Below, one piece after another: positions 12,601-27,676 of a stretch of DNA of 64,000 nt (position 1 is its first letter; every line of letters starts with the position of its first letter). Source of the stretch: Circinella umbellata (Eukaryota; Mucoromycota; Mucoromycetes; Mucorales; Lichtheimiaceae); contig JAIWNF010000080.1 of assembly GCA_025093555.1 (NCBI GenBank), positions 62,001 to 126,000 on the forward strand, given 5' to 3'. Made by a program: the position numbers and the translations under genes. Under the pieces are notes generated by a model that was not told the origin of the DNA, made no database searches, and saw nothing but the letters and a program-made list of their open reading frames with translations.

Positions 12601-13403
12601 CCCAAGTGAAAATGTATGAGCAGTTGTTCCCGTCCATCAATAAAATGTCTTTGGTCGTAATTATGCTCTGCGGAGTCAAAGGAGAAACTTGGTGCTAAAT
12701 ACACTTGGAATTGCTTGTTTGGAAAGATAGTTTGTAAGCAACGGTAGAAATTTGAAAACCGAGAATGTATGTTTCCTGTTATATCATCTAGCAGACGCCC
12801 ACGCGGAGTGTTTTCACTTGTGCAGCCAACATAGCGCACATTGACATGCGTTTGAGTTGGATATTGGTCTAATTCTTCAATGAAGTTTGTAGCAAAAACG
12901 GTGTCAGCTTGGAATGCTAATAATAGATACTATATATGTTAATAATAATTCTAACAGTATGTTGCATAATATAGATATATATGTGTGTGATAAATATGAT
13001 AGCTTGTAGAAAACAACTTACACACTTGATACTGAGTTAAGATCCGAATAAATTCTTCTCTTGTAAGCTCCAGAGACCGAATGTAATAATACACTGTATG
13101 GCCAATATTAAAATGATGCTGCGTCTCCTGTTGTTCAGTAGTGATATCTACTAGCCCCAAGAACTGTACCAGGGTTGCATCTGGCACACCCACGGAGTGA
13201 ACACATGCTTCGAGCAGCCGAGTCAATGTGATTTCACCATGTACCGCTACTTGTTCCGTCAGTAGTTCTGCGAAGTGTTCAGTATTGGGGTTCAGAGGTA
13301 CCCTGCTCTCGGACAATCTGTCTTCAATGATCTCCACCATTTGAACCCACGGGCTTCTGTTGGGGCGGATTGTTAGGATTGGTTGGACGTCGATATCAGT
13401 CAT
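9646..13403 (-). pseudogene. Broken multi-exon gene of unknown family with a GIY-YIG-like segment
   Basis: Exons traced on the minus strand: 13403-13022, 12916-11939, 11842-11434, 11337-10597, and 10490 down to about 9646. Their phases agree (1, 2, 0, 0) with GTAAGT/GTAAAC/GTATTT/GTAATT donors, so the family has real introns. Exon 2 contains VNVRYVGCTSENTPRGR followed by GREQLLIHF, then LLNSQPGGFYRAY in another frame. The YVGxT...R...E...N order resembles a GIY-YIG nuclease fold. Lesions: a frameshift between 12588 and 12636; an in-frame TAA at 12451-12453; and a frame break beside a ten-A run (9882-9891), after which an open stretch (RLQNHARN, then RRPAGRAVTRT) ends at 9646. The N-terminal exon and the RG-rich last exon (GTARGGRGGSGR) are not recognised. 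It could be a decayed host gene or part of a selfish element; no reverse transcriptase or DDE core is nearby. Confidence 0.6.
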
Positions 13404-16400
13404 GAGTGTCTAAAAAAAGAACAATATTTCTGAAGAGTAGAAAATAAATAATGGAAGTGTTGAAAGTGTTTATAGAAAGGATTTGAAAAAAAGTCAAGAT
13501 TAATTTTAACAGACGGTTTTTTATTTCATTTTTTTATATTCTCTTCAATTCATTGTCTACGTTTAAAACTTCATTTCTTTATTATCAGTAATCTTTTTTC
13601 TATTAATTTAATACAATTCATTGTTTATTATAGTGTTATGGTACGTGGTCATCAGGCCTTCGGAGTAATGTTAAAAGAGATAAACATGGGGAAAGCAAGT
13701 ATATAGTTCTTGTATAACAAGAATATAATAAAGATAAAGATATACTCGCTTGATGTCTGTTTGTGTTACTAAAATTTATATATGCTTAAGCGGTAGCTCA
13801 CGTTTCTGGTCTTTTTATACCGAAATCACTAATAATAATAGTAGAGAATTATTTATCAAATACTCAGAGTAATAAGACTACTAATAATAGTAATAACTGG
13901 ACTTATGAACTGAAGTTCTCTGAAACTGAATTTAAGGGATATTTATATTATAAGTAATATAATTAAAAAATATTCAGGCAATGGTGAAATTGTTACAAAG
14001 TGGGAAGAAATAAAAAACAAAGTGTGAAATTAAATATTGCTATCTCTTAAGAATTTTCATCAAATTTATATGTGGGAATAAAAATATATAAGTAAAACTT
14101 CAATGGTTGATCAAAAGGGGGTGTAACAATAGCCCAATCCCCATTGACCAACCTCATACGCGAGCATAACTTTTTTTCCTGTGAGTTGAAGGCTGCTCAC
14201 AAGCAAATCTTTTGTAAGTTGTACAAACACATAAATCTTATTTTCGAAAAGATTTGTGTTGTACAATACAACAGTTTTGCTTGTGAACAGCCGAACTGAT
14301 CTCGGCGTTAGTAAGTATGAACTTTTTAATTCATTGTTTATACCCCCTGTAGTACTTTGCAGAGTGCGCTTGTTCAAGTTTAAAAAGGGAAACAAAACAA
14401 CATTATATACTCATCGAAACATTTATCAAACTTTGAATATATTAAAAATACTAACCAGTTTCGATCTTTTAATTTTGTTAAATTGAATAGTAAATATCAC
14501 ATGTATAAATAAAATTAAAATCTATCATATTTTTTTATGATGCCACTATATATACCAAAATAAATGGTAATGCTTGAATAATACAAGGCTGAATTATGCT
14601 TAATGTATATAAAACATATGTTTATTAAAGCACCAATCAGTCATTAAATTAAAGTATGCTGAGTTAAAATATTTCTCAACAAGTCTTATTCAGCAGTGGT
14701 CAGTTACACTCTTCTTGAAGTTGAACGAGTATTTTCATGCTAACAGTCTCCTACAATAGTAAAAAAAAGCTAAGCTTATTAAATCATATCTAATGATATG
14801 TATATTTGACATAAAATATGAGAATTATACTACACAGCCTGTCTTATTCGGATGTCTTACTAAATATACTTTAACAGCAACAACGTAGCTAGTAAACCAC
14901 AGGGTTACTGAGATATCATTGCTGACTAAATAAAGTAGCTTCGAGCAAAATAAGACAACATACCACAAAAAATATTTTGATCGATTCAGCACTCATGATA
15001 ATTAAACGCTTTAATGATGTTGACGTGATATATACATACCTGGAGTTAGAGTCGATGAGCGGCCGCTTTTAAATTGGCATTACGTATCCCGTTCTTGCTT
15101 ATGCATCATTGAAAAATTGTATTTCACCAAAATAATATATCGCAGACTTATTGGATCAATTAAGTTTTTTCCATAATCTCTAAAAGTTGACTGCTAATAT
15201 TGTATTCACGTTATGATAACTGTGTGTGCTTTTATAATAAGACAATCCACGTTTAGCTTTATTTAACACTCTAAGCAGATCGATTAGTTGGCCTATACGA
15301 GCGATTCAACTATAAACGTATTATGACTTTTTTTTATGTATCCACGCCCGTGCCAAGTATTTTCATTGACATTTTTTAGGACATCGGATAAGTGGTTTAT
15401 CAGTCTTTTCAATATTTTCAAAAGGTATATAACCATTTTATAATCTTTACAGCTCTTCCAAAATAAGTTTGTGACTAACTAGTAATATTACGCCTGAATA
15501 AGGGCTGGTTATCGCCTGAAATAGAAAGTGTTCAATTTCAAAATTTTCAGTTATTGATAGTCGTAGCTTTTTTGCTTTTCCATCCTAATCAATACTTTGT
15601 ACCGTTTGTTTTCAGCATGTTCAGTAGTTAGCAGGGTAAGTTTTTTTTGGATATCTATATGGTATTGGTAGAAAGAATAACTGTATTTTAATATAGTATA
15701 ATATAGTATATAATGAATATAACAGCAGCTGAGTAAAAAAGAAAATTCCGATAATTTGATCAATGTTTGCATTAATTAATCTGTCAATATTAGTAGTGTA
15801 AGATTTGTTATTTCGATCTTGACCATATGTTCTTGACATAATCTAGTATATTCTATAGTAAATTTTATTCAACAGATGTTACCTGAATGATACATACTTA
15901 TTATTGTACCACAGATAGGACACTTTCGATTGATTGGATGTAACACAAGAGTCATTCAACTCCTGTCCGAAGCTTTTCTTATACAAAAGCAATAATAAAA
16001 CAAAAGTAATAATCTTATCTTGTTGCGTAAATTATTGGATTATTGATTATTTTATTTTTTGGGGTTAGAATAAAAGTTTCCTTTTTTTATACACGTATAT
16101 ATTTTAATAAGTTTATGATATTCTTATTATCAAACTTGTACGCTGTTATATCCATCAGAGAAACGAGAATGAAAAAAGGAAGTGCTTCTTTCTCTTGCTT
16201 TTCTTGATTGTCCATTAATTCATGTTTTACTGCTCAGCATGATAACCGCAAAATTATACTCAGCCTTATAAGTTATCACAATACTGCTGATGATCGAACT
16301 ATAGAATGTATTATATAATGTAGTCTAACAAGTCAAGTTATGCGCCAGTGTCTAGTAAGCATGTCTGTAATATACAAAAGTATAATAATTATCAAACTTA

Positions 16401-16633
16401 GAGTTTTAAGGCTTTCCCTAATTTTTACTCCAAATAATGGGGGGGGTTCATCTCGTATAACAAATATGCGCGTGGAAATAGAGGATCATGCAAAATAAAA
16501 AATAAAAAGAATGAAACAGTAGCAATTAGACTGGGTTTCAAGTATTCTTTTCAGGTATAATTACTCTCCTTTCTACGCCTTCCTTGACTTTCTTTGGTCT
16601 TTTTTTTAACTTTCTTCTTTTAGCCCAATTGTT
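13404..16633. other. AT-rich spacer with one inverted repeat
   Basis: About 3.2 kb with no supported gene. An imperfect inverted repeat lies at about 14190-14296 and is listed separately. The open frames are short and match nothing recognised. Confidence 0.55.
14190..14296. repeat. Imperfect inverted repeat (hairpin, about 107 bp)
   Basis: The left arm begins GGCTGCTCACAAGCAAA. The right arm, read on the other strand, begins GGCTGTTCACAAGCAAA. The similarity runs inward through TTGTA, TTGTACAA and CACA to AAATCTT near the centre. It looks like a small hairpin element or MITE remnant. A 94-codon minus-strand open frame across it is probably fortuitous. Confidence 0.6.
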
Positions 16634-17760
16634 ATGAATACCAACAGAGATTTACAATCGGTAGCAACAGCAAATAGTTCATGTTCACCTACAACCTTTT
16701 CAGATCCGAACGCAATGAGACGACCTCCAGGTAGTCGACGAGAACGCCTACGATCTTTTGCTCGCACAACGAGTCAAGTCATCCGTCAAGAGATCAGTAA
16801 ATACTATTATCCAGAAAACTTGGAGAGCGATAACACTCTTCCTAATTCAACACCAAATAGAATCATGCAATCGTCAGAAACTTCATCTTTAGACCAACCA
16901 GCACCACTGCTACGACAACGAACTCAATCTATGAATGACTTGACAATGAGTAGTACGCAAGATACTGTTCAGCCTCATTGTATGTTATTTCCAACTTACG
17001 CTTCAAAGGTCTTAGAAGACGATCAGGAGGAATTCAAGTGGAAAATACGATTGACAGGTTGGACATATGCAAAACCTGGATCGAGTCGAATCGAACGTTG
17101 GATATTAGGTATGCTGAAAAAAAAGGATACATACTTTTTTTCATGATTTGTTTTTACTAAATATATAAAACTTATAAATAGCTGCTGGACGGACATACGG
17201 AGGTTTATCTGCCAATTCAGCTGAAGATATACACTTTGCCAGACTTTTGAATCAATTTCGAGCACAAACGATACGTGGCGTTGATGTTCAATTATATATC
17301 GACGGACTGGCTAATCCTGATCGTGCAAAAACACCACCATCATTACCTCCACGGCCACCTACTATTACATCATCTATTGACACTAAGAATGATATTAAAG
17401 ATAATAATGACACCATTACAGACATCACTGTAGGCACTACTACTATCACCAGTGACAAGACTAGTAATAACAACAACAATCACCGACCTTTTGGACTTCA
17501 TCATTTATACGATTTGGCACAGGACGCTATCAAAACGATTATGATTAACTCGGGGCCCACGGGGCGTTTTGAAGATTTGCTGATGATGGATCCGGCACAA
17601 GCTCTTCAACATGTTGGACGAAAAATGCTTCGCCTAAAAGCTTCCTTTGAAAATGGAATAGGTAATGAATACATATTGCATCTTGACACAAAGTTCTCAT
17701 CCATATTTCTCTTTTAATCTTTTATTAACCTTTCCCTTTCCTTGATTTTAATCTACACTC

Positions 17761-17792
<32 letters not shown>

Positions 17793-19164
17793 CAGATACG
17801 CCCCATGACGGGTTTGTTGACCTCATTGAACCAGATGGGATCTCGGTAATTTCGGTAAGTTTAAATGAGTTGTAACCATGGTAATCAACATGTCATAAGT
17901 GTGTTTCCTTTTTTGTTGCTGAGTAACAAGATCAAATAATAATAGGACATCGATGATACCATCAAAGTGACGGGAGTTCTAGATGGAAGGGATACAATTC
18001 TCCAAAATACATTCTTCCGGAAAGCGGATGAAGTACCCGGCATGTCCGAAGTATATCAAAACTGGTCAACTCAAGGGGTTCATGTACATTATGTCTCCAA
18101 TTCCCCATGGCAAGTTTACCCAGCTTTAAGTGAGTTTATTCGTGATCGTCATTTCCCAGCTGGTAGCATGCATCTCCGCGCCATCAGTACAGGTGACCTT
18201 ATAAGAAAGAAACCTGGGCAGCATAAACTCGATGTCATACATCAAATTCTTCAGGTAAAAAGGATATTTGTATATACAAAGAAAAAGCGGACGTTATATA
18301 TTGGAAAGCTCACACACATAATTTTTATAACAATCACAGGATTTCCCCGATCGAAAATTCATTTTGGTCGGTGATTCGGGTGAGCGGGATCCTGAAATGT
18401 AAGATCTATTGTTTTTTGCTTATGACGTCTTTGACATTTGTATAAGTGATGTAAAAGAAAAAAATTGTTGTTCCTAATTTTAAAAATGGATAATGTTTAG
18501 ATACCAACACATTTATAAACAATATCCAAATCAAATTATCAAGATTTTTATACATGATGTGACCAGCGAAAGAGCAAGACATGCTGATCAACGTGAAAGT
18601 GAGCGATCTGATTCATATTATAATGGATTGAAAAGGTTCTTGGCTCGTGAGCAACCTAATAACGTCAGCGGAAATATAGCTTCTGGTGGATTTGTACCAC
18701 GACGTTCATCTACAACCTCCACTTCAATGTTAGATGCACTTGGAGAAACTGAAATCCCAGAAGAAGAAAAAGTTATGATGGACCCAGCGGTCTCTTTGAA
18801 AACTAAACTTGATATTTTCCACGAGAGAATGGATAATCTTTCAAAAGATTTACCAGAAGGTCTACTAACTGTTTTCACGCTTGCTTCTCAGCTACGCACT
18901 GTAAGTAATATTCTATTATCACTGTTGGTTTAACAAGGGATGAATGGGAATGATTGAAAATGAGATTGCTCACTAGTATGCATTTTTACAATATATAAAC
19001 AGGACCCTATTATTACTAATTCACTCGCTACTCGAGTGAAGCAACATAGGAAATCAACACCATTATCAACTACAGCATCAATTTCATCGCCCTCCCCATT
19101 ACCATCGCCCTCATCTCATGATCAACCTCACTACGCTTCTCGTTCTACTCCTGTACAGATATAA
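16634..19164 (+). CDS. APP1: App1-type phosphatidate phosphatase
   Basis: Seven exons join in frame: 16634-17108, 17182-17661, 17796-17854, 17946-18254, 18340-18398, 18501-18900, 19003-19164. They give 647 residues. A low-complexity N-terminus precedes a conserved region (FPTYASKVLEDD, then RLTGWTYAKPGSSR). The catalytic domain carries the haloacid-dehalogenase-type motif SDIDDTIKVT (D339 and D341) and later SNSPWQVYPAL and LVGDSGERDPE. These are hallmarks of the fungal App1 family, which converts phosphatidic acid to diacylglycerol at cortical actin patches during endocytosis. The tail is rich in Ser and Pro (SPSPLPSPSS), consistent with App1 binding SH3 proteins in yeast. The first aspartate falls exactly at an exon start. 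The gene converges on NAA30, 142 bp away. Confidence 0.92.
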
Positions 19165-19306
19165 TAGATCACCCCTGTTTTTTTTAAAAAAAAAAAATTA
19201 TCCATTTCTTTTTTTCCTTCAACAATCGTGTTATTATATTTTTGTCTTTTTAATCTTTTTTATATAACATTTTCCCTTTATAATATACAAATGTCATTTC
19301 ATTTTT

Positions 19307-19932
19307 CTAATTCTCTCGGTCTTCACGATCTTTAACCATAGTTTTACAAAATAACTTGAGTCGAAAAGCATCCACTCCATTTAAATAATATCGATGTAGC
19401 CGTTTATCCTTGATAAATCCAAGTCGTTGATACAAGGCAAGTGCTCCTTGGTTGGTATATTCAGTTTCCAAGACAACTTCGTCTGCATCTTGTTCCTTCA
19501 TTGCATGAATAGCTTTTTGAACCAATGTCGTACCAATAGCTCGTTTTCGATATTCTTTTGCGACAGCCAACATTGCTATATAACCTCGGTTACTTTGCTT
19601 ATGTAAATCAAGCTTACAAATAATGACACCTACACAGGTGTCTCCATCCATAGCCTAGATAAAATAATAATAAATTGTATGTTCCCATGAATTAAGATCG
19701 ATTTCTCTATGTTGCTGGATGAATTGGTAATAAAGGAGTTGTGTTCTTTTTTTTTAATTACCAAAAAGCATAATTTCGGCCAGTTGTGTATAAAGTATCG
19801 ATATGTATAAATTGAATAAGGTTCAGAAAGATCGTTTTCAATCAAATGAATAATGGAAGGGAGTTGTAGCTCGGACGTATAGTCTACGTAGCTTATAGGT
19901 GGCAGATCTATGACATTGTCAATACTCGTCAT
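19307..19932 (-). CDS. NAA30: N-alpha-acetyltransferase 30, NatC catalytic subunit
   Basis: Two exons, 19932-19762 and 19654-19307, join in phase 0 and give 172 residues. This is a GNAT fold. Exon 1 ends with the NatC-typical [14 protein letters not shown]. Exon 2 has [20 protein letters not shown], the acetyl-CoA-binding beta4-alpha3 segment with RKRAIGT in place of the RxxGxG/A loop, followed by [18 protein letters not shown]. NatC acetylates N-termini starting with Met followed by a hydrophobic residue on nascent chains. The length fits the compact fungal Mak3/Naa30. The ATG at 19932 is chosen because an upstream ATG is closed at once by TGA. Confidence 0.93.
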
Positions 19933-20827
19933 GCCATGTAGAAACCTGAAAAGAAAAAGAACGGTGTGGGTGTAAAGTTTCTTTTTAAAAAATAGATAAA
20001 TTATTAAAAAAAGAACCGCCCTTTCATTCCCATTGGGTAATCTGTGCTGATTATATCATTATAATGATAATAACAATAAATCACATTTTCAAAAGTATAT
20101 CTTTTTATTATTACTATCAGTTTGTTGCTTCTCGGCGGCTCAATATCATTTTTGTAAGTCAAGACTGATAATTAACAGGTTCTATAATATTTTGTTACTA
20201 AACCTTCAAGCTATATTTAAATAATACCCACTCTGTTTACTAGATAGAATAAAATGAAAGACGAACAGGGTTTTGAGAGCTTATTATGATTGAAGTATAA
20301 ATAATTAATCACTTTGTCCCTCAGATAAATATCATAGTAACAAATGTTCAATGATCATTTTTCTTACTATCCGTAAAAGTTATATACGTATGAATTTATT
20401 TGTTAAGAATAATCATTATTTTTGATACATCTTTTACTGCTTTTATTATCAAAATAATAATTTGTCATTAGAAGTTTATTTTATTAGTTGTAGATCATGT
20501 CGTATGGGCACACGTCAATCCTTCATCTCAGATAATTCAAATATAAAAACATTAAAATAATCTCACTTTGGTCGCTTTTTAAATATACAAATATTAACTC
20601 TACCACAATAATGTTGTACACTTTACAATAATCCAACATAATTTATTTATTCATAATCACATAATATACATTTTAAAATAATATAACATCATCTACAAAT
20701 ACAGGAAAAATACACATCTAAAACATATATATATATATAACTTGTAATAGAAATAAGTATCTTCCTGATATCTTTTATTGTATTATTTTTCATATAATAA
20801 AACATCTGAAGACCTATTTAATCTATA
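19933..20827. other. AT-rich spacer
   Basis: About 900 bp of AT-rich sequence containing the presumed NAA30 promoter. It ends where a LINE remnant begins. No gene is seen. Confidence 0.55.
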
Positions 20828-21960
20828 TTCATAAATACTTCAAATAGGATAGTATTAATAACAGTGGCGCGACCTTGAATAGACAAACCACGTTGAAGAT
20901 GAATATCACATGCAGTCCGAAGTTTAACCAGTAGTTCATCTAAAAAGGCGTTTAAATGAGAATTAATAGAAGCCAGAGAGTATCTAAGATATCGTATGGC
21001 AGAGAGAGAACGGTAATCATGCCAAGCAGTAATTCCAGACGATTGTAGCAGTGCTTGTTACTCTGGTTGACTCGCGCCAGATAAAGAAATAACTTCAGTC
21101 TTATGGTAATTGACCTTGGCATTGGACACATGGCCATACGGAGCTAGTAATCCTTCTTGTAAACGGTGGAAATCATTTGGATCAGTGAGAAAAAATAACA
21201 CATCATCAGTATAAGCTAGAGCGTTAATGGTAGTTGAAGTGACGGTAGAAAAAAAGTCAAGAGAAGGAGATAGAGAAAAGCCATGAAATTGGAAGTCATT
21301 TAAAATGATTCGTAGTGGTGGATCAAATGCAAGGTTGAAGAGAACTGGAGAGATTGGATCTCCTTGACGTAAACCACAACCTTGTTGGGCTGGAGCACTA
21401 AGAAAACCATTGACCATAACAGAAATAGAGGTACTAAAAAAATAATCACATAGTGAGAGAACGAGTGGAGTTGGTAGACCAACATGCAGAAGAACAAAAC
21501 GTAGGTAAGTAGGATATACCAAGTCATACGCTTTTTGTTGATCGATAACCAAGTCTACTCCTGGCAAACGATGATTGTGAGCATAGTCCATATTAAGTTG
21601 AGCAGTTAAACCATTATCGCCAATAAATTTTCCCAGTAAGAACCCAGTTTGAATGGGAGAAATAATAGGTTAAACAGCAGGAATTAGACGTGCATTGACA
21701 AGTCTTGTAAAAAAAATTGCATCAGTATTTATTAAAGAGATTGACCGCCAGTTAGAGAGTAAAGCAAGGTCCCCTTTTTTCGGTAGTAGGCAAAGAGGAG
21801 TTTAAGACCACAAATTTGGAAAAACACCAGCATGAAGTCCCTCATAATATATGTTGACAGCCAAACCGCCGACCAAAGGATGTTTGAATAATAAATAGAG
21901 AATAGATTAAGAAAGGCCATCACTGATTGGGCTACTATTTCGTGGAGCTAGTTTTGGACT
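20828..21960 (-). mobile_element. Dead non-LTR (LINE) retrotransposon fragment, reverse transcriptase
   Basis: One minus-strand frame can be followed from about 21960 to 20828 through four stop codons. Motifs in order: TPLCLLPKKGDLALLSNWR, SPIQTGFLLGK, IDQQKAYD (palm motif A), QGCGLRQGDPISPVLFNLAF, and AYTDDVLFFL (the catalytic box, with YTDD in place of the usual YADD). The C-terminal side then reads ITAWHDYRSLSAIRYLRYSL. Stops lie at 21907-21909, 21802-21804, 21670-21672 and 21058-21060. There is no endonuclease domain, no 3' tail and no target duplication, so this is a truncated relic. It would have primed reverse transcription from nicked genomic DNA. Confidence 0.85.
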
Positions 21961-23383
21961 AGTCGTATATAACGAGTGCCATATACACAAAGTCCAATAA
22001 ACCAGAGATGTATAATCCCGGCTTAAGCGTGTAACATAAATTATTGAATTGTTTGAAAAGGACGCAACAATCGTTTGACTCATTATTATTTAGGACGTTA
22101 ATTCCAAGAATAGTGTTGATGTTGTAAGGAGAAACGCTTGGCGGTGTCATTGCTACTTGTTTACTATCATATCATTATTTCTTGAAAAACGTATATTTAC
22201 ACAGCGTAATATACTGTATATATCTGTTAAAAGGCCTAATATATTTACTATTATTATTATTCAGATATTTTTTTGTTATTAGCAGTAAAATCAAATAAAA
22301 CATTTATAGTATATTATGCACGTGAATTGAACTTGACGAAGTAGTATCGGCAGATGTACGTCTATATCACACCTATTTGATCGTGACGATATTATCAAGA
22401 TGACATAATATGACGCATTTGATTCGTATTATTTAGTAAATGGGAAAGTAAAAATGTAAGGGATGATGGAGAGCGTAACACTCATTTAGATATCTTCCCT
22501 GTCGCTACATCTGTACCATTTGATAATTTTGAAATCAACAAACACTTTGAGCCGCGGGAAATACAAGTTAAGAACTTGTTAACGTCACGTTATTCCTCAT
22601 TATGAATATTCACAACAGCATACAAAAGCATCTATATTTAAGGCTGTTGCCAGAGTGTAAGACGCCATTATATTGATTGTATTTAGTGCGTTTTGCTGAT
22701 ACGCACAATTGCTATATATATGAAAGCGACTAAAAACAATATCTAACTCATTACCGTTGTCTACCTTGTAAGTGTGAAAGTCAATTTCCCACTTGAGTTC
22801 CTGAGATAATAACAATACAAGCGGCTTTAAGAAGTATTTTTATTCTTTTGTTAAGTTGGAAGCTACTCCTTGTTCAAGGTCCAATGATCGCCCCTGATTT
22901 CAAAAATTACACAAAAATAGTTGCTCACAAAGAGCGCAGTATAGATTACTAACTGGTATAATATAAGTAATAAAAGCTAATCTAAACTAGCTGATGCATA
23001 ATATATATGTTTTATAAATAATTACATATGCTTTACAGTTCCCGTACTAAACTTCCTAGATCACAAGTATGGTCAAGCTCACATTATTTCTTTAGGGGCC
23101 CTCTATCTCTCTCAGTGACCATATGCAATGACTTTGCCCGTCTATTCGGAGAGTTACGGCGAGTTTAACATGTAATAGAAATTAAAGCGTTTGTTTCTAC
23201 ATGATAATCCGTCAAACAACATATTGTGTCTATGCAAACTCTAATTGTTATTATTGGTAAAGCACCTCTAACAACATTTCCAAGAAAAACAAGGATATAA
23301 AAGGCCACGAAAAAACGGAGAAAATACTTAACAAACCCAACCAACAACTTCTCTTCCAAAAACTACTGCTAATACAGTTCAAG
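21961..23383. other. Spacer upstream of the small secreted protein gene
   Basis: About 1.4 kb. A 63-codon minus-strand open frame (21959-22150) abuts the LINE remnant but shows no LINE motif. An open frame on the plus strand (about 22415-22604) without an ATG, including FSKWES and DDGERNTHLDIF, may be an old exon or transposon scrap. The end of the spacer holds the promoter of the next gene. Confidence 0.45.
23296..23303 (+). promoter_or_regulatory. TATA box
   Basis: TATAAAAG sits 88 bp upstream of the ATG at 23384. That is a canonical sequence at a plausible distance for a strongly or conditionally expressed gene with a short leader. Confidence 0.5.
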
Positions 23384-23723
23384 ATGTCAAAATCCACTTT
23401 GATATTCCTTGTTGTCCTCCTTGCTTGCCTTGCTAGTGCTGACTCCATCTGGTGCAATTACCGTACTGGGGCCGGTTCTTGCGTTTTGCCCGGTGTTGGG
23501 TAAGCTTATTTTTATATTTAGAAATGACTTAATTAAAAACTAATTTTCATATTTTATTTTGTAAAACAACAGGCCAACTTACTCGTGTGGACAAAAGGCT
23601 GGCTACAAGAAGTATAAGAGCGACGCTGATCAACGCTATTGGGATGCTGACTACCAATCTACCTCTTTTGCCAAGTTTGAAAAGTGCTGCAAGGCTGCTG
23701 GCAAAGGTGTCTGCCGTGGTTAA
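23384..23723 (+). CDS. Small secreted cysteine-rich protein
   Basis: Two exons, 23384-23499 and 23573-23723 (GTAAGC donor, CAG acceptor), give 88 residues. Residues 1-20 form a clear signal peptide (MSKSTLIFLVVLLACLASA). The mature part of about 68 residues is rich in Lys, Tyr and Asp and has six cysteines, in WCNYR, SCVLP, YSCGQ, KCCKA and VCRG. That suggests three disulfide bonds. A TATAAAAG box lies upstream. The architecture is that of small secreted fungal proteins such as antimicrobial, effector-like or cell-wall peptides, but I recognise no specific family and assign no activity. Codon use is richer in C-ending codons than in neighbouring genes, which hints at high expression. Confidence 0.85.
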
Positions 23724-24662
23724 GCAAGTTGCTTGGTATGGCTGTTTATTCTTATTGCTGTATTTACAGCAAAATAAATATTTATGCATATTATTATAAC
23801 TATTAATCAATCATTACTTTCACTTTATTAGACATATGCAAGCTACTTATCATAAGCGTTTAGTATTTTTATTTTCCTGGCTAAAAATTACTATTTTTAT
23901 GAATAAGCAATTTTTTCTTGCTGCCTCTCTTTCTCTCTTACTTTATCATTTTACGTTTATCATATATAAGCGTGACATTTTTTGTTAATACGTGGCTATT
24001 TATTTGGAACTTATTATAAGATGTTGGTTCCATTATTGTGACAATTTATAAGAGACGGAAACTACTAAAATAATGATAATAATATAGCGGTATGATATGA
24101 CAACGTAGTAGCAGCAGTAACTTTTATTAGAAGTTTGAATATTGGGGGGGATGAATAATGCTATGAATAAACCAATGAATAGCATAGCTACAAAAGACTC
24201 TGCAACACAGGTGCCACATGTATTTGGCTATATCATTCACAATGTTATACACATTGAATACAGCATTATGAATATAATATGTAATAAATCAAACAACAAT
24301 AACAAAACACAATTATGATAGGTACAGGAACAAGTTTGATTTTTCATTTTTTTTTATTACTATTACTAGATGCACAGCTTTTGCTTTCATTTTCTTAATG
24401 AAATAGAGTATCAGTTGACAGAACAACATGTAACTCTATACATCATTCAAGTTTTCTTTCATTTTTTTTTTGTTTAATAAAAAATGCCATCAAATCAAAG
24501 AGTAATTAAAAAAAGAATTTAACCTTTTATATATATATTTGTATTTGTAAGGATAAAAATATAAGTTACAGCTTTAAATATCAGACAACACTGTTGCGAT
24601 AAAAATGATGACAATAATGATGATGATGATAGGATGGATATATAACGATAGAATGAATTTTT
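23724..24662. other. AT-rich spacer
   Basis: About 940 bp between the secreted protein gene and the 3' end of the Pfs2/WDR33 gene. It should contain both 3' untranslated regions. No other feature is seen. Confidence 0.55.

Positions 24663-27676
<3,014 letters not shown>

Noticed and set aside
14111..14395. A 94-codon minus-strand open frame
   Set aside because: It spans an inverted repeat, lacks splice-linked neighbours and has no recognisable motif.
22415..22604. A plus-strand frame with FSKWES and DDGERNTHLDIF
   Set aside because: Composition is protein-like, but there is no ATG, no convincing splice partner and no recognised family. Mentioned in the spacer entry only.
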